A DNA stretch of 64,000 nucleotides, taken from assembly GCA_026874595.1 (NCBI GenBank), contig CM049309.1:837576-901575 (forward strand). The letters run 5' to 3'. Both the position numbers and the translations under genes were made by a program. Source of the stretch: Sipunculus nudus (lineage: Eukaryota > Annelida > Sipuncula > Golfingiida > Sipunculidae). Below, in pieces: positions 52,404-62,527 of the stretch; position 1 is the first letter of the stretch, and each line of letters begins with the position of its first letter. The notes under the pieces were generated by a model that worked only from the letters and a program-made list of their open reading frames with translations, searched no databases and was not told the origin of the DNA.

Positions 52404-52589
52404 AATAACAATTTTATAATAAATAGAGACAATTGGATCACCCTTGTTAGATAACAGAAAGTAATCCCACTCGTTGACCAGCATTATCCGGCAGTGTGTA
52501 ATGCACGAACTCCAGTGATCTGGATCCTTAAAAACAATTTCCATTTTTCCCATTATTTTTGTTGAAACGGAATTATCTAAAGGAATTTT
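52404..52589 (-). CDS. possible terminal coding exon, unrecognised
   Basis: On the minus strand an acceptor with pyrimidine tract (TGTCACTGCATTAG) precedes about 60 open codons containing IPLDNSVSTKIMGKMEIVF, DPDHWSSCITHCRIMLVNEW and FLLSNKGDPIVSIYYK, then TAA. An AATAAA on the same strand lies about 40 bases further on (near 52.36 kb), as expected of a last exon. Residue composition is protein-like. The family is not recognised and no upstream exon was found; it could be a pseudogene tail. Confidence 0.32.
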
Positions 52590-52599
52590 TAATGACTTG

Positions 52600-53192
52600 C
52601 TAATGCAGTGACACCAAGTAAAAGAATATAACAATATGTTTTATAAATACAATTTATATAAACATTACGGAAAGTTTGGATATAATATAAAAGTGAAATA
52701 CAAAGAAGGACATGGATGTAAAATACGTTTATATATTATAACCTTATCATATAGATGAGCTGACTAAGAGTTATACCAGGTATTAGAGATAAAGTGAAAC
52801 ACCGATCGAATGAAAAGGTCAACCTCGAGGTAGTTTGAGATTCTCTCCTGCTATATAATGCATCATACATCAGAATTAATTATTTTCAAATAATATCGTG
52901 TGCAGGTTATTTTTGAAAGGTTTGTGCCCGACCGGACAGTTTAAGAAATTGGGAGCCCCCTAAAAAGATTTATAGGGCACGCCCCTGTATGTCTCCTTGG
53001 CAAACGCTCCTACTTTTTTTATTTCAAGTTTTTCATTTGACACGTTAGTCGCTTTCACACAATCATGTACATCTTGGTTCAGTTTTGACACTAGATTTCC
53101 ACATTTTGTCAATATCTAAGTTACAGTGAGCATGAAGCAAAAATGATCACTTTGTTTAGCCGTTCACTGCATCTCTGAAATGTAACCACCTC
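52600..53192. other. gene-free stretch left of the 14-bp satellite
   Basis: AT-rich unique DNA. It includes the flank segment TGTACATCTTGGTTCAGTTT (53066-53085) that reappears inside the satellite. Confidence 0.6.
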
Positions 53193-55938
53193 CTGATCAG
53201 GGTCTGTCATACAGGGTCTGTCATATATTGTATGTCATACAGGGTCTGTCAAACAGGGCATGTCTTACAGGGTCTATCATACAGGGTCGGTCATACAGGG
53301 TCTGTCATACAGGGTCGGTCATACAGGGTCTCTCATACAGGGTCTGTTATACAGGGTCTCTCATACAGGGTCGGTCATACAGGGTCGGTCATAGGGGGCC
53401 CGTAATACAGGGTCCGTAATACAGGGTCTGTCATATATTGTATGTCATACAGGGTCTGTCAAACAGGGCATGTCTTACAGGGTCTATCATACAGGGTCGG
53501 TCATACAGGGTCTGTCATACAGGGTCGGTCATACAGGGTCTCTCATACAGGGTCTGTTATACAGGGTCTCTCATACAGGGTCGGTCATACAGGGTCGGTC
53601 ATAGGGGGCCCGTAATACAGGGTCCGTAATACAGGGTCTGTCATATATTGTATGTCATACAGGGTCTGTCAAACAGGGCATGTCTTACAGGGTCTATCAT
53701 ACAGGGTCGGTCATACAGGGTCTGTCATACAGGGTCGGTCATACAGGGTCTCTCATACAGGGTCTGTTATACAGGGTCTCTCATACAGGGTCGGTCATAC
53801 AGGGTCGGTCATAGGGGGCCCGTAATACAGGGTCCGTAATACAGGGTCTGTCATATATTGTATGTCATACAGGGTCTGTCAAACAGGGCATGTCTTACAG
53901 GGTCTATCATACAGGGTCGGTCATACAGGGTCTGTCATACAGGGTCGGTCATACAGGGTCTGTCATACAGGGTCCGTAATACAGGGTCTCTCATACAGGG
54001 TATGTCAAACAGGGTATGTCTTACAGGGTCTGTCATACAGGGTCTGTCATACAGGGTACGTCATGCAGGGTCCGTAATACAGGGTCTGTCATATAGGGTA
54101 TGTCATACAGGGTATGTCATAGAGGGTCTGTCATAAAGGGTCTGTCATACAGGGTCCGTAATACAGGGTCTGTCATACAGGGTCCGTAATACAGGGTCTC
54201 TCATACAGGGTCTGTCAAACAGGGTATGTCTTACAGGGTCTGTCATACAGGGTACGTCATACAGGGTCTGTCATACAGGGTCCGTAATACAGGGTCTGTC
54301 ATATAGGGTATGTCACACAGGGTATGTCATATAAGGTCTGTCATGCAGGGTCCGTAATACAGGGTATGTCATATAGGGTATGTCATACAGGGTATGTCAT
54401 AGAGGGTCTGTCATAAAGGGTCTGTCATACAGGTTCTGTCATACAGGGTCCGTAATACAGGGTCTGTCAAACAGGATATGTCTTACAGGGTCTGTTATAC
54501 AGGGTACGTCATATTGGGGGGGTCATACAGGGTCCGTAATACAGGGTCTCTCATACAGGGTACGTCAAACAGGGTATGTCCTACAGGATCTGTCTACAGG
54601 GTCCGTAATACAGGATCTGTCATACAGGGTCTGTCAAACAGGGTATGCCTTACAAGGTCTGTCATACAGGGTCTGTCATACAGGTTCTGTCATACAGGGT
54701 CCGTAATACAGGGTCTCTCATACAGGGTCCGTCAAACAGGGTATGTCTTACAGGGTCTGTCATACAGGGTACGTCATACAGGGACTGTCATACAGGGTCC
54801 GTAATACAGGATCTCTCATACAGGGTCTGTCAAACAGGGTATGTCTTACAGGGTCTGTCATACAGGGTCGGTAATACAGGATCTGTCATACAAGGTCTGT
54901 CAAACAGGGTATGCCTTACAAGGTCTGTCATACAGTGTCGGTCATACAGGGTCTGTCATACAAGGTCGGTCATACAGGGTCTCTCATACAGGGTCTGTCA
55001 AACAGGGTATGTCTTACAGGGTCTGTCAGACAGGGTCTGTCATACAGGGTACGTCATGCATGGTCCGTAATACAGGGTCTGTCATACAGGGTCGGTCATA
55101 CAGGGTACGTAATACAGGGTCCGTAGTACAGGGTCTGTCATACAGGGTCGGTCATACAGGGTACGTCATACAGGGTCCGTAATACAGGGTCTGTCAAACA
55201 GGGTATGCCTTACAAGGTCTGTCATACAGGGTCGGTCATACAGGGTCGGTCATACAGGGTCGGTCATACAGGGTACGTTATACAGGGTCCGTAATACAGG
55301 GTCTGTCATATAGGGCTGTCAAACAGGATATGTCTTACAGGGTCTGTCATACAGGGTATGTCAAACAGGGTATGCCTTACAAGGTCTGTCATACAGGGTC
55401 GGTCATACAGGGTACGTTATACAGGGTCCGTAGTACAGGGTCTGTCATACAGGGTCGGTCATACAGGGTACGTCATACAGGGTCCGTAATACAGGGTCTG
55501 TCATATAGGGTCTGTCAAACAGGATATGTCTTACACGGTCCGTAATACAATATTGTACATCTTGGTTCAGTTTGAACACTAGATTCTCATTAGGGTATGT
55601 CAAACAGGGTATGTCATACAGGGTATGTCATATAGGGTCTGTCATACAGGGTCCGTAATACAGGGTCTGTCATACAGGGTCCGTAATACAGGGTCTGTCA
55701 AAAGGGTCTGTCAAACAGGGTCCGTAATACAGGGTCTGTCATTCAGGGTCTGTCAAACAGGATATGTCCTCCAGGGTTTGTCATACAGGGTCTCTCATAC
55801 AGGATCTGTCATACAGGGTATGTCATACAGGGTTCGTCTTACAGGATCTGTCATACAGGGTATGTCATACAGGGTTCGTCTTACAGGATCTGTCATACAG
55901 GGTCTGTCATACAAGGTCTGTCATACAGGGTCTGTCAG
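53193..55938 (+). repeat. 2.75-kb satellite of 14-bp monomers (~195 copies)
   Basis: The monomer is GGTCTGTCATACAG with recurring variants (GGTCCGTAATACAG, GGTATGTCATACAG, GGTCGGTCATACAG, GGTCTGTCAAACAG). 53211-53840 holds three identical 210-bp (15-mer) blocks plus a partial fourth. The rest is a looser mixture. A ~45-bp island of left-flank DNA interrupts the array at about 55550-55595. Open frames of up to 148 codons follow from the 42-bp (3 x 14) frame cycle and are not genes. Confidence 0.96.
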
Positions 55939-55939
55939 G

Positions 55940-56380
55940 AAAACTCTACCAATATTTAAGTTGCAGAGCAGGACAAGGTTATGGACCAATCTTTTGAAAT
56001 TAAAAGTGAAAAGTATTTCAATAAAAACACACGTTGAAATGCCAACACTGAAGGTGAACGCCTATTTATAAATCACTGTCATCATCGAAGACATGTTCCT
56101 AAGACAAAAGGCCATCAAAAGAGCCAATGCCAGTGGCGTCAATACAGGGGGAGGGGTATATACACCCCCACCCCCTTCTTTTTAGCAAAGGGGGGGGGGG
56201 CAATGTTATCATCCCCCTGATATACCTGTCTGTCATACCCCAACCCTTGCCAGTCATCTCCCCACCCTGCGGGTAATTCCTCCAATCTTGAAGATAAATA
56301 GGCCAATAGAAACTACAAAACTTTCATTACGAAAACCTTTTTCATGCAGAAAGTAGAACAAGAACTATATAATCCTATCT
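55940..56380. other. gene-free stretch with a MITE-like end
   Basis: Contains CAGTGGCGTCAATACAGGGG (56130-56149) followed by C- and G-runs, resembling the end of a degraded DNA-transposon remnant. No gene. Confidence 0.35.
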
Positions 56381-56389
56381 TTTAGACAA

Positions 56390-56800
56390 GGTATAATTAG
56401 TATGCGTACATATTATGTTACGTCACAGGGTAAGATTTAGTGGTTAATCGTGAGCCGCGGCGACTAGTAGCGGGTCATCTCTTGTTGATTTACGCCTCGG
56501 GACCTCTTGGGTTAATTAGGTTTCTGTAAGCTGCGGGCTGAGCACTCCAGTCAGGTGACATGGACTGGTGCTCTCACAATAATCTCTACGATCCCCGGCA
56601 AACATACTACTACAGGTTGATTAACTGCTGCCTTTGTTCCTAAGAATCAGATTTAGTCTTCCAGAAGCACCCCCTGAGTTATAACTACCTGCTATATTTA
56701 CTGATCGATCTCAAATGGCAGACTCCAGCATACACGGTCACGTGTCTCCGGAATGACGCTGAGGGGCTTTTGATATATTAACTCTTACAAGAGCGTACTT
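56390..56800. promoter_or_regulatory. motif-dense block, candidate enhancer
   Basis: GC-richer, high-complexity DNA in an AT-rich setting, with TTACGTCA, GGTTAATTAGG, CAGGTGACATG, GATCGATC and TCACGTG words. There is no ORF. It lies about 2 kb beyond the odd-skipped stop codon. The enhancer call is inference from complexity, motif density and position. Confidence 0.3.
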
Positions 56801-57035
56801 GTGGTTAACCCTTGACTAGGTTTCTCAATGGAACAGTCAAATTTCTATTCGCTTTAATTTTCATCACATAAATATGAATATATTCGTTTGAAACAACGAT
56901 GCCATTCGAAACAATCACTTGCAAACTTTGGCGGAGCACTACTTCCGAGAAACAGCTCTGTTTACAGTTTAACATGGAAGAAAATTAGATTTTTTTTTCA
57001 CTAGAAAATGTATTATATGTATAATGATCGTCTGT

Positions 57036-57096
57036 ATTGATCTGGTCATGTGATCATGTGATCTGGTCATGTGAGCTGGCCTTGTGACGTGGAATC
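57036..57096. repeat. short imperfect tandem (GATCTGGTCATGT)
   Basis: Four degenerate copies of a 13-14-bp unit between the two motif-dense blocks. Confidence 0.6.
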
Positions 57097-57649
57097 AGAC
57101 ATAAGCCTGGGCTCCGGTAGGAGGTTCGGCTTTTACTATGAATTTCCACATTTATAATTCAAGAATTTATTTTTTTCGATTTACAGAACACAAATACTCA
57201 GTACCAACTGTCGCCGGCAAATGACTATACTTTGGTGGCCATGTTCTAGAGGACCATAACACGTATATAAATATAATCAAAAGTAGCAGGAAAGAAACCC
57301 CGAAATTTCTAGACTGAGTTAGAGTAACTTGAAACTAATACAGGCGAAACCACAAATTAATGAATCGGAGTTTTGACTGTTATACTTGCAAGCTACGGTT
57401 CTTTTGTGTCATTAGATTTTTCGTCAGATTACTGACGTACTTTAAATGAAAAGAAGTAAAGTATTCCAAAGTTTGTTAATGTTATCTTTGTCGAGCATTT
57501 TTATTTGTGTTTTACTTAATCTCTATTTGGCATCTTTATTGCTGGACAAAGTGTGTTGATCTATATTGGTTAAAGTGGACATTTCCTTTAAGTAAAAATG
57601 CTGGAAGCCAACAGAGAAATCGTGTTTGTGGCATAAAGATTTTCGTATT

Positions 57650-57960
57650 CTGAAAAAAAGCTTAATATTTTAATTTACAAATTTCCGGCAATAAAAGACG
57701 TGACATCGGTCAGGCCAGAGAGTCCGGAAGTCTGTAAATTAAACAATGATATCTTGCTTCCATATTTACTGCCCAGCGTCCAGCCTATTGAATATGACTA
57801 ATAAATTAAGTCCCCCCTACAGCTTTATAACCCACTATTGTTTACATGGAGTGCCTTGCTGTCAGGGTCTGGGGATCAATACTTTTCCAGACCTCATCCA
57901 AGTGGTCTTCGTTTGGCCGGCTCGGCTGGACACCCAGTAAATCTCATTAATTCATAAACT
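57650..57960. promoter_or_regulatory. motif-dense block, candidate enhancer
   Basis: High-complexity block with CCGGAAGT (ETS-type), AAATTAAACAATG and TCATTAATTCATAA (homeodomain-type) words, about 0.9 kb beyond the odd-skipped stop. The open frame at 57746-57940 shows no splice or family support. Confidence 0.28.
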
Positions 57961-58529
57961 GCTGATTTGTATGTGGACCTTTCTGTAGTAATCCGGGGGC
58001 AAACACCTGTATATATCAAGCTACCGGTAGAAATAGATGGTTAATGTTGTTACAGAGGTATTCAGCGTATTTGCTCCTATTTTCACTCTGATGTCAGTTC
58101 ACACTCTTTTAGAATGTAATTTTACTTGTGCGCTCAATAATTATGCAGATATACCATGTTTACATGCCTTCATTTCTTTACAGCCAAAAACAAAAAAAAA
58201 TGATGCAATCATCCTGCAGTCTATTTTAGTTTATTTATATACATGACAAGTGTATATATGATAATTTGTACAACACAATCTTTATTTAATGCCATTAATG
58301 TATATATCTGATTCCTCGGGAAAGGGTGGAAATGAAAATGAACACGTTTAATTGTATGAATATATATAAAAAAACCGAACTGAGAAAAGACGAAGTCCAT
58401 TAAACATAAGCCACTAACTTGGATATTTATCAGATATACGGAGGTTTATATGCAAATGCCATTCATAACGTCAGTAAATTACAATGAAATAAATAAAGCA
58501 GTCATATGAATATACGAGTATATGAATAC

Positions 58530-58535
58530 TTTATT
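58530..58535 (-). terminator. candidate poly(A) signal of the odd-skipped gene
   Basis: AATAAA on the minus strand, about 310 bases beyond the TGA stop. It implies a short AT-rich 3' UTR. A second AATAAA lies near 58.28 kb. The signal is seen in sequence; its use is inferred. Confidence 0.4.
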
Positions 58536-58847
58536 GTGAAAATATACAAAATTTAATATATTATCAAAATAGCTTTCAATGAATTGCGTTATATTGTTCT
58601 CATTCTATAATGAATAACAAACAGTTCATATATAAGACGTCAGACATTTTTTTAAATAGATAGCTCTAATATTAGTTTAAAGTTGTTACTCGGAAGTATG
58701 TCGGCATTAAACGCCAAAATGTAGGAGGGCATACACATACAGAAACGTCAGTCTCATGTTCTTTGTCAGTTCGCAAAAAAAACTATTGTAATGATATAAT
58801 AAGGTCTTGCTGGAAGTCACGTGATCTCCGAAGAAGCCAATGATCTC

Positions 58848-58982
58848 TCAGGAAGCCCTCGGTACTTCCGGTCTGTCCTTGTGTACCAATAAGGAGTTCA
58901 TATCGTGTGTTTTCAGATGGGCTTTCAGACTACATTTCTGGCTAAACTTCTTTCCGCAATGGGAACACTCATGTTCCGGACC
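58848..58982 (-). CDS. osr: odd-skipped family zinc-finger factor, terminal exon with finger 4 and stop
   Basis: Terminal exon, entered in phase 0 after the acceptor ATAATTTCAG (58983-58992). It encodes 44 residues and a TGA stop. Finger 4 runs CSHCGKKFSQKCSLKAHLKTH (C-x2-C-x12-H-x3-H), matching the position of the fourth Odd finger. An 18-residue tail with no recognisable domain follows. No fifth finger is present, so the protein has the four-finger layout of Drosophila Odd and not the five-finger layout of Bowl or long OSR2. Together the three exons give 131 C-terminal residues plus a split 5' codon. A later alternative exon downstream cannot be excluded. Confidence 0.9.
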   Translation of the reverse strand, partial: GPEHECSHCGKKFSQKCSLKAHLKTHDMNSLLVHKDRPEVPRAS

Positions 58983-59327
58983 CTGAAATTATAAAAATAT
59001 CAAGCAACATTTATAATATATATATATCAATGCAATATTTATCGTCTATCAGCTGATCCCCACTTTTGCATTTTATATGGAAACTGTTGAAGTTCTAATT
59101 TTTCTAAAATGTTTTACCCATCACAGACTGAAAAAAACAACACTTTAATACTCATGAATACCAATCCAAGTATTGAATTTCATTAAATTTTATATTATTT
59201 GCTCTGGTAATTTCATTAAATTTTATATTATTTGCTCTGGTATAAGTTTGCAAACCATATTTATATCTGTGATATTTATTATCTTTTACATAATTTTATT
59301 CAAAATCCTTTTCATAATTATTCAAAT

Positions 59328-59392
<65 letters not shown>

Positions 59393-60425
59393 CAGCAATA
59401 TAACACGGATCAAATGCATGGTACGGATTCAACCGTGACACCAAAATGCTTCTGTCTTTCATGTACCTGGTCTTTTGGTTTTTAACCGCTTCATACGTGG
59501 TCCATTTATATCTGTGAAGACTTTATGTTATGCAGACGAGTAACGCTGGGTAACAAATTTGTGCAGTTTTAAAAGTTCTTTAAAATATACCATGGATCAA
59601 TGGAAACGTATAATGTATACATAAACCTATATTGTAGGTATATGAGGAGTTTGGTGATCTTGGCCAGAAATAGGCCCTGCGAACCTTACCATACTTTTAA
59701 AATACACACTCAAACTTTGATCTGTTTAATTTGAAGGCTTGGTCATAGGCTTCAAAATATGTAGACTGGTCTTTTGCAGAAATGTACAGTCAAACTCTCT
59801 TTTTATTGGTGTCGGTTACATATAAAATGAATTTGAATTTAACGCTAAACACAGTCGCTTGAATCCTGAATTGTAATTGTAGGAGTAAATGGAAATAATA
59901 CAAACAGAGCAAAGAAAAAAAGGGTTTGGACACCTCTTTAGTAATACACGCTATACATAAGGCACGTCAATCGATAAAAACACAACCACAAATAGGGATT
60001 CAAGCGACTGTGACGCTAATTAAACAAATTGCTGGTGAAGACCTTTCTTAAATGAATATAACGTGGTCCACCCTAATTGGCAATTACATAGTTTATTCGC
60101 TCACTTTCATGGTTATCTGCAGAGTTGACTGTTCTAGAAGAGGCATTCCCACGGCAACTACTCAAGTATTGCAAAAGCGCCACCATGAACAGCGTGTATG
60201 AACTTTTGTGCGTGTGGGTGCATGTATGTGTGTGTGCCTTTTTTACGATGTCACATTTATTCCTGTTCTCAAGGACAGCGGCATTTAGGTGTGTGTATTT
60301 GTGTATGTTTGTGTATGTGTGTGTGCTTTTTTGGATGTCATATTCACACCTGTTCTCACGTACGGCTGCTGCTGAGTGTGTATGTGTGTGTGATGGTGTG
60401 TGTGTCTGAGTGTCAGCACACTCAC
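58983..60425 (-). other. odd-skipped last intron
   Basis: About 1.44-kb intron. It contains a long (TA)n tract at 59331-59392, a duplicated ~43-bp AT-rich segment at 59.18-59.26 kb (ATTTCATTAAATTTTATATT occurs twice), and TG-rich sequence at 60.2-60.42 kb. No coding signal was seen in it. Confidence 0.7.
59331..59392. repeat. (TA)n microsatellite
   Basis: About 30 TA dinucleotides in the last odd-skipped intron. Confidence 0.95.
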
Positions 60426-60525
60426 CTGCTCGTGGGTAGCCCTGTGTACTGTCAGTGTTCGTGATTGACAGAATCCCTTTCCACACACGTCACACGTAAA
60501 CGGCTTCTGCTCAGCGTGAATATAT
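60426..60525 (-). CDS. osr: odd-skipped family zinc-finger factor, exon with end of finger 2 and finger 3
   Basis: 100-bp internal exon. The acceptor is TTTTAG (60526-60531) and the donor is GTGAGT (60420-60425). The first base completes the arginine codon split from the upstream exon (AG|A), giving HRYIH at the end of finger 2, then linker AEQKPFT, then finger 3 containing [21 protein letters not shown] and [12 protein letters not shown] is diagnostic of odd-skipped proteins. The reading phase fits both neighbours exactly (1 + 33 codons), which supports real splicing. The downstream intron starts in CA-rich simple sequence on the minus strand, next to the donor. Confidence 0.92.
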
Positions 60526-60841
60526 CTAAAATATAAGTATTATAGTGTTATAGGTATACATGAATTAATTTATCTATAATGTATTCATTACACCGATGTA
60601 GGTAGGCATAACTTTATGTATCTCAATTGTAATCATTACATTAATATAGGTGGCAATGACTTAATGAATCTAAAAATCAAGCGAATTTGTATTTTTAATA
60701 TAAGCGGGCATGCCTATATACCACGTGTGGTATGCATGCACCATGAGAGTAATTGTTAACATAATTTTGTTGTATATTTCATCAGTAAAAATTTTCTTAT
60801 GCTTATATAAGATAAACAGATAAAAGATCTAAGGTTCACAA

Positions 60842-60945
60842 TTCCATTATCTATGTCAGAGACAGAGAGACAGACAGACAGACAGACAGACTGATAGACA
60901 GACAGGCAGGCAGGCAGAAAGACAGACAGATAGACATACAGATAC
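60842..60945. repeat. (GACA)n / (GGCA)n microsatellite
   Basis: Tetranucleotide tract in an odd-skipped intron. Confidence 0.95.
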
Positions 60946-61888
60946 GCTCTTTACACAGCGCTTTACCTATAAGGCTACTTCCTATATCGTAAGGCGCTGT
61001 TTGTTATGACCTCGTATCCTGCTTTGCAACACCAGAGGGGAGCACTGTATTTTTGTCCAATCAGATGAAACTGTGTGCTGGAAGACAAAGCCAAGCGAGG
61101 AATACACGGAGCCAATCATATTCATTTCTTTTTGTGTGACAGCTCATCCCCAGCGTAACCGTCTAAACAGGCCACAGGCTCAGAGAGAATGGCCCCTGAC
61201 GTGGTTTGCCTAGGGCCTTGGGCACATAGGATGCTCGGCCGGTGAGCTGTAATTCAAACGAAACGTAACAACAAAGGCTGCGTGCCCACCTCGCTGGCTG
61301 GTTTCAGTTCTGCAGACAACAGATCCATGGCTACGCTAACACAGTCATAATGTCATAATCGAATCGGTCGATGATGCGAGAATGCAGAGGGAGCAATTTA
61401 AATTCGACCGGAAACTCATCAAACGGCGCTTGAAGCGCGGCAATGGGCGGAGCCAGAATGCCTGTCGAGTGTTTGTTTATTGGCATCTGATTGGCTGCTT
61501 GTCGCATCAGGCTGCTTGTACGTACGTTTATTTCAGTGGACAACAAACCGCCATCTGGTGTCCAAATATATCATAAACGGTCAAAGCTGGCAGCGTGAAA
61601 ATCAGTTGCTTCTTTAGAAGCGCAAGATTTCCGCTGCCTCGGGAGCGTAACATACAGAATAAATTGATATTTCGTGTATGGTAACAAATATAACTGAATA
61701 GGTTTTATCATAGAAATATGTTAAATCAAATGAGGAACCATTTATACGATATATGTCAAAATGTTGGAAAAAACGAAGACGGATAAAATAGAAAATAAGG
61801 CAGTTAAAGGGTGGCGGTCACAGAAAATCACCTCCTAAGAGAAACCTGAATTAAATCCAACAAAATATTAGGAAAAAGGGAGGCAACT

Positions 61889-62308
61889 AGTGGTGTGCCA
61901 ATGTATTGTTCGATTACATCAATGATTGGTCGTTTTCTTTCATACTCGATTAGATCAATTGCATTTTGCATAATCGATTACAATCGATTATGTATGCAGA
62001 CCGGAAGAAGTCATATCATCCCGATAAAATATTCTGATCCTGTCAGAGATATATAACAACCACAGGGCAAAAACAGCGAGTAACATTAATACTTAACCTT
62101 GTGCATTGAATAAGTGTCAACAAACTGGTCATTACCATGACTATCTAGCGTGATGTACTACTGACTGAATTAACTCGGTCAATATTTTAGATCTAATTCT
62201 ATACAGCAGATTTCACGGTTATATGGGTGGTACATAAAATTCCCAATTAATAATCGATCATCGCTCTTTTTTTTATCTTTCAGTCATCGAATATGATTTT
62301 ACAACCAA
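61889..62308 (+). mobile_element. hAT-like MITE, second copy, in odd-skipped intron
   Basis: Starts near CTAGTGGTGTGCCAATGT, carries TTGCATTTTGCATAATCG and ATCCTGTCAGAGATAT, and ends near CGAATATGATTTTACAACC. It is the inverted, more diverged relative of the element at 31000-31402. Confidence 0.5.
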
Positions 62309-62365
62309 TTCCTGCCACTAGAGGCGGTATTTGGGTGAATGCATGACGTCACATCCGGTGATTAC

Positions 62366-62527
62366 CTGTGATCTCGGAGATGATCTCGTCGTCGGAAGGC
62401 TTTACCACATATGTCGCACGAGAACGGGCGCTCGTCAGTGTGGGTCCTCTCGTGTATTAACAGGTTGTAAGATTTACTGAAGTCTCGCTGGCAGTGTCGA
62501 CAGGTGTAACGCCGCTTCAATTTAGAT
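62366..62527 (-). CDS. osr: odd-skipped family zinc-finger factor, exon with fingers 1-2 (5' part of gene outside window)
   Basis: Sequence-specific DNA-binding nuclear transcription factor of the odd-skipped (odd/bowl/sob, OSR1/OSR2) family. Read on the minus strand, the exon follows an acceptor ending TTTTAAG at 62528-62530 and ends at a GTAATC donor (62360-62365). It encodes 53 codons plus split codons. Finger 1 is C-x2-C-x12-H-x3-H and carries the family hallmark [12 protein letters not shown]; the linker TDERPFS is also typical; finger 2 contains [17 protein letters not shown], with its last histidine on the next exon. These strings are near-identical to my memory of Drosophila Odd and vertebrate OSR proteins, so the family call is strong. 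Which paralogue (odd, bowl or sob type) cannot be told from this part. The N-terminal exon was not found in 62.5-64 kb. Family members act in segmentation, gut, leg-joint and kidney or limb development; the role in this animal is inference. Confidence 0.93.

Larger units (their letters stand above)
60529..62365 (-). other. odd-skipped intron between exons 62366 and 60525
   Basis: About 1.84-kb intron. It holds a GACA/GGCA simple repeat (60.85-60.94 kb), a motif-dense GC-richer block at 61.0-61.6 kb with CCAAT-type and GC-box-type words, a degenerate hAT-like MITE (61.89-62.30 kb), and a CTCF-like word next to the exon at 62.31-62.33 kb. No further exon was seen. Confidence 0.7.

Noticed and set aside
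52206-52454. Small single-pass membrane protein on the plus strand
   Set aside because: A hydrophobic stretch and acceptor-like tract are present, but it overlaps a better minus-strand exon candidate and has no upstream exon.
53193-55938. CRISPR-like array
   Set aside because: The repeats are contiguous 14-mers with no unique spacers, in an animal genome.
53228-56071. Open frames with repeated SVIQGLSYRVCHTG
   Set aside because: Products of the 14-bp satellite (42-bp frame cycle), open in several frames at once.
59173-59438. Isoleucine/tyrosine-rich peptides
   Set aside because: Translation of a (TA)n tract within the odd-skipped intron.
60073-60488. 137- and 67-residue minus-strand proteins with threonine/histidine runs
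   Set aside because: They are read-through of odd-skipped exon 60426-60525 into its CA-rich intron; only the exon part is real.
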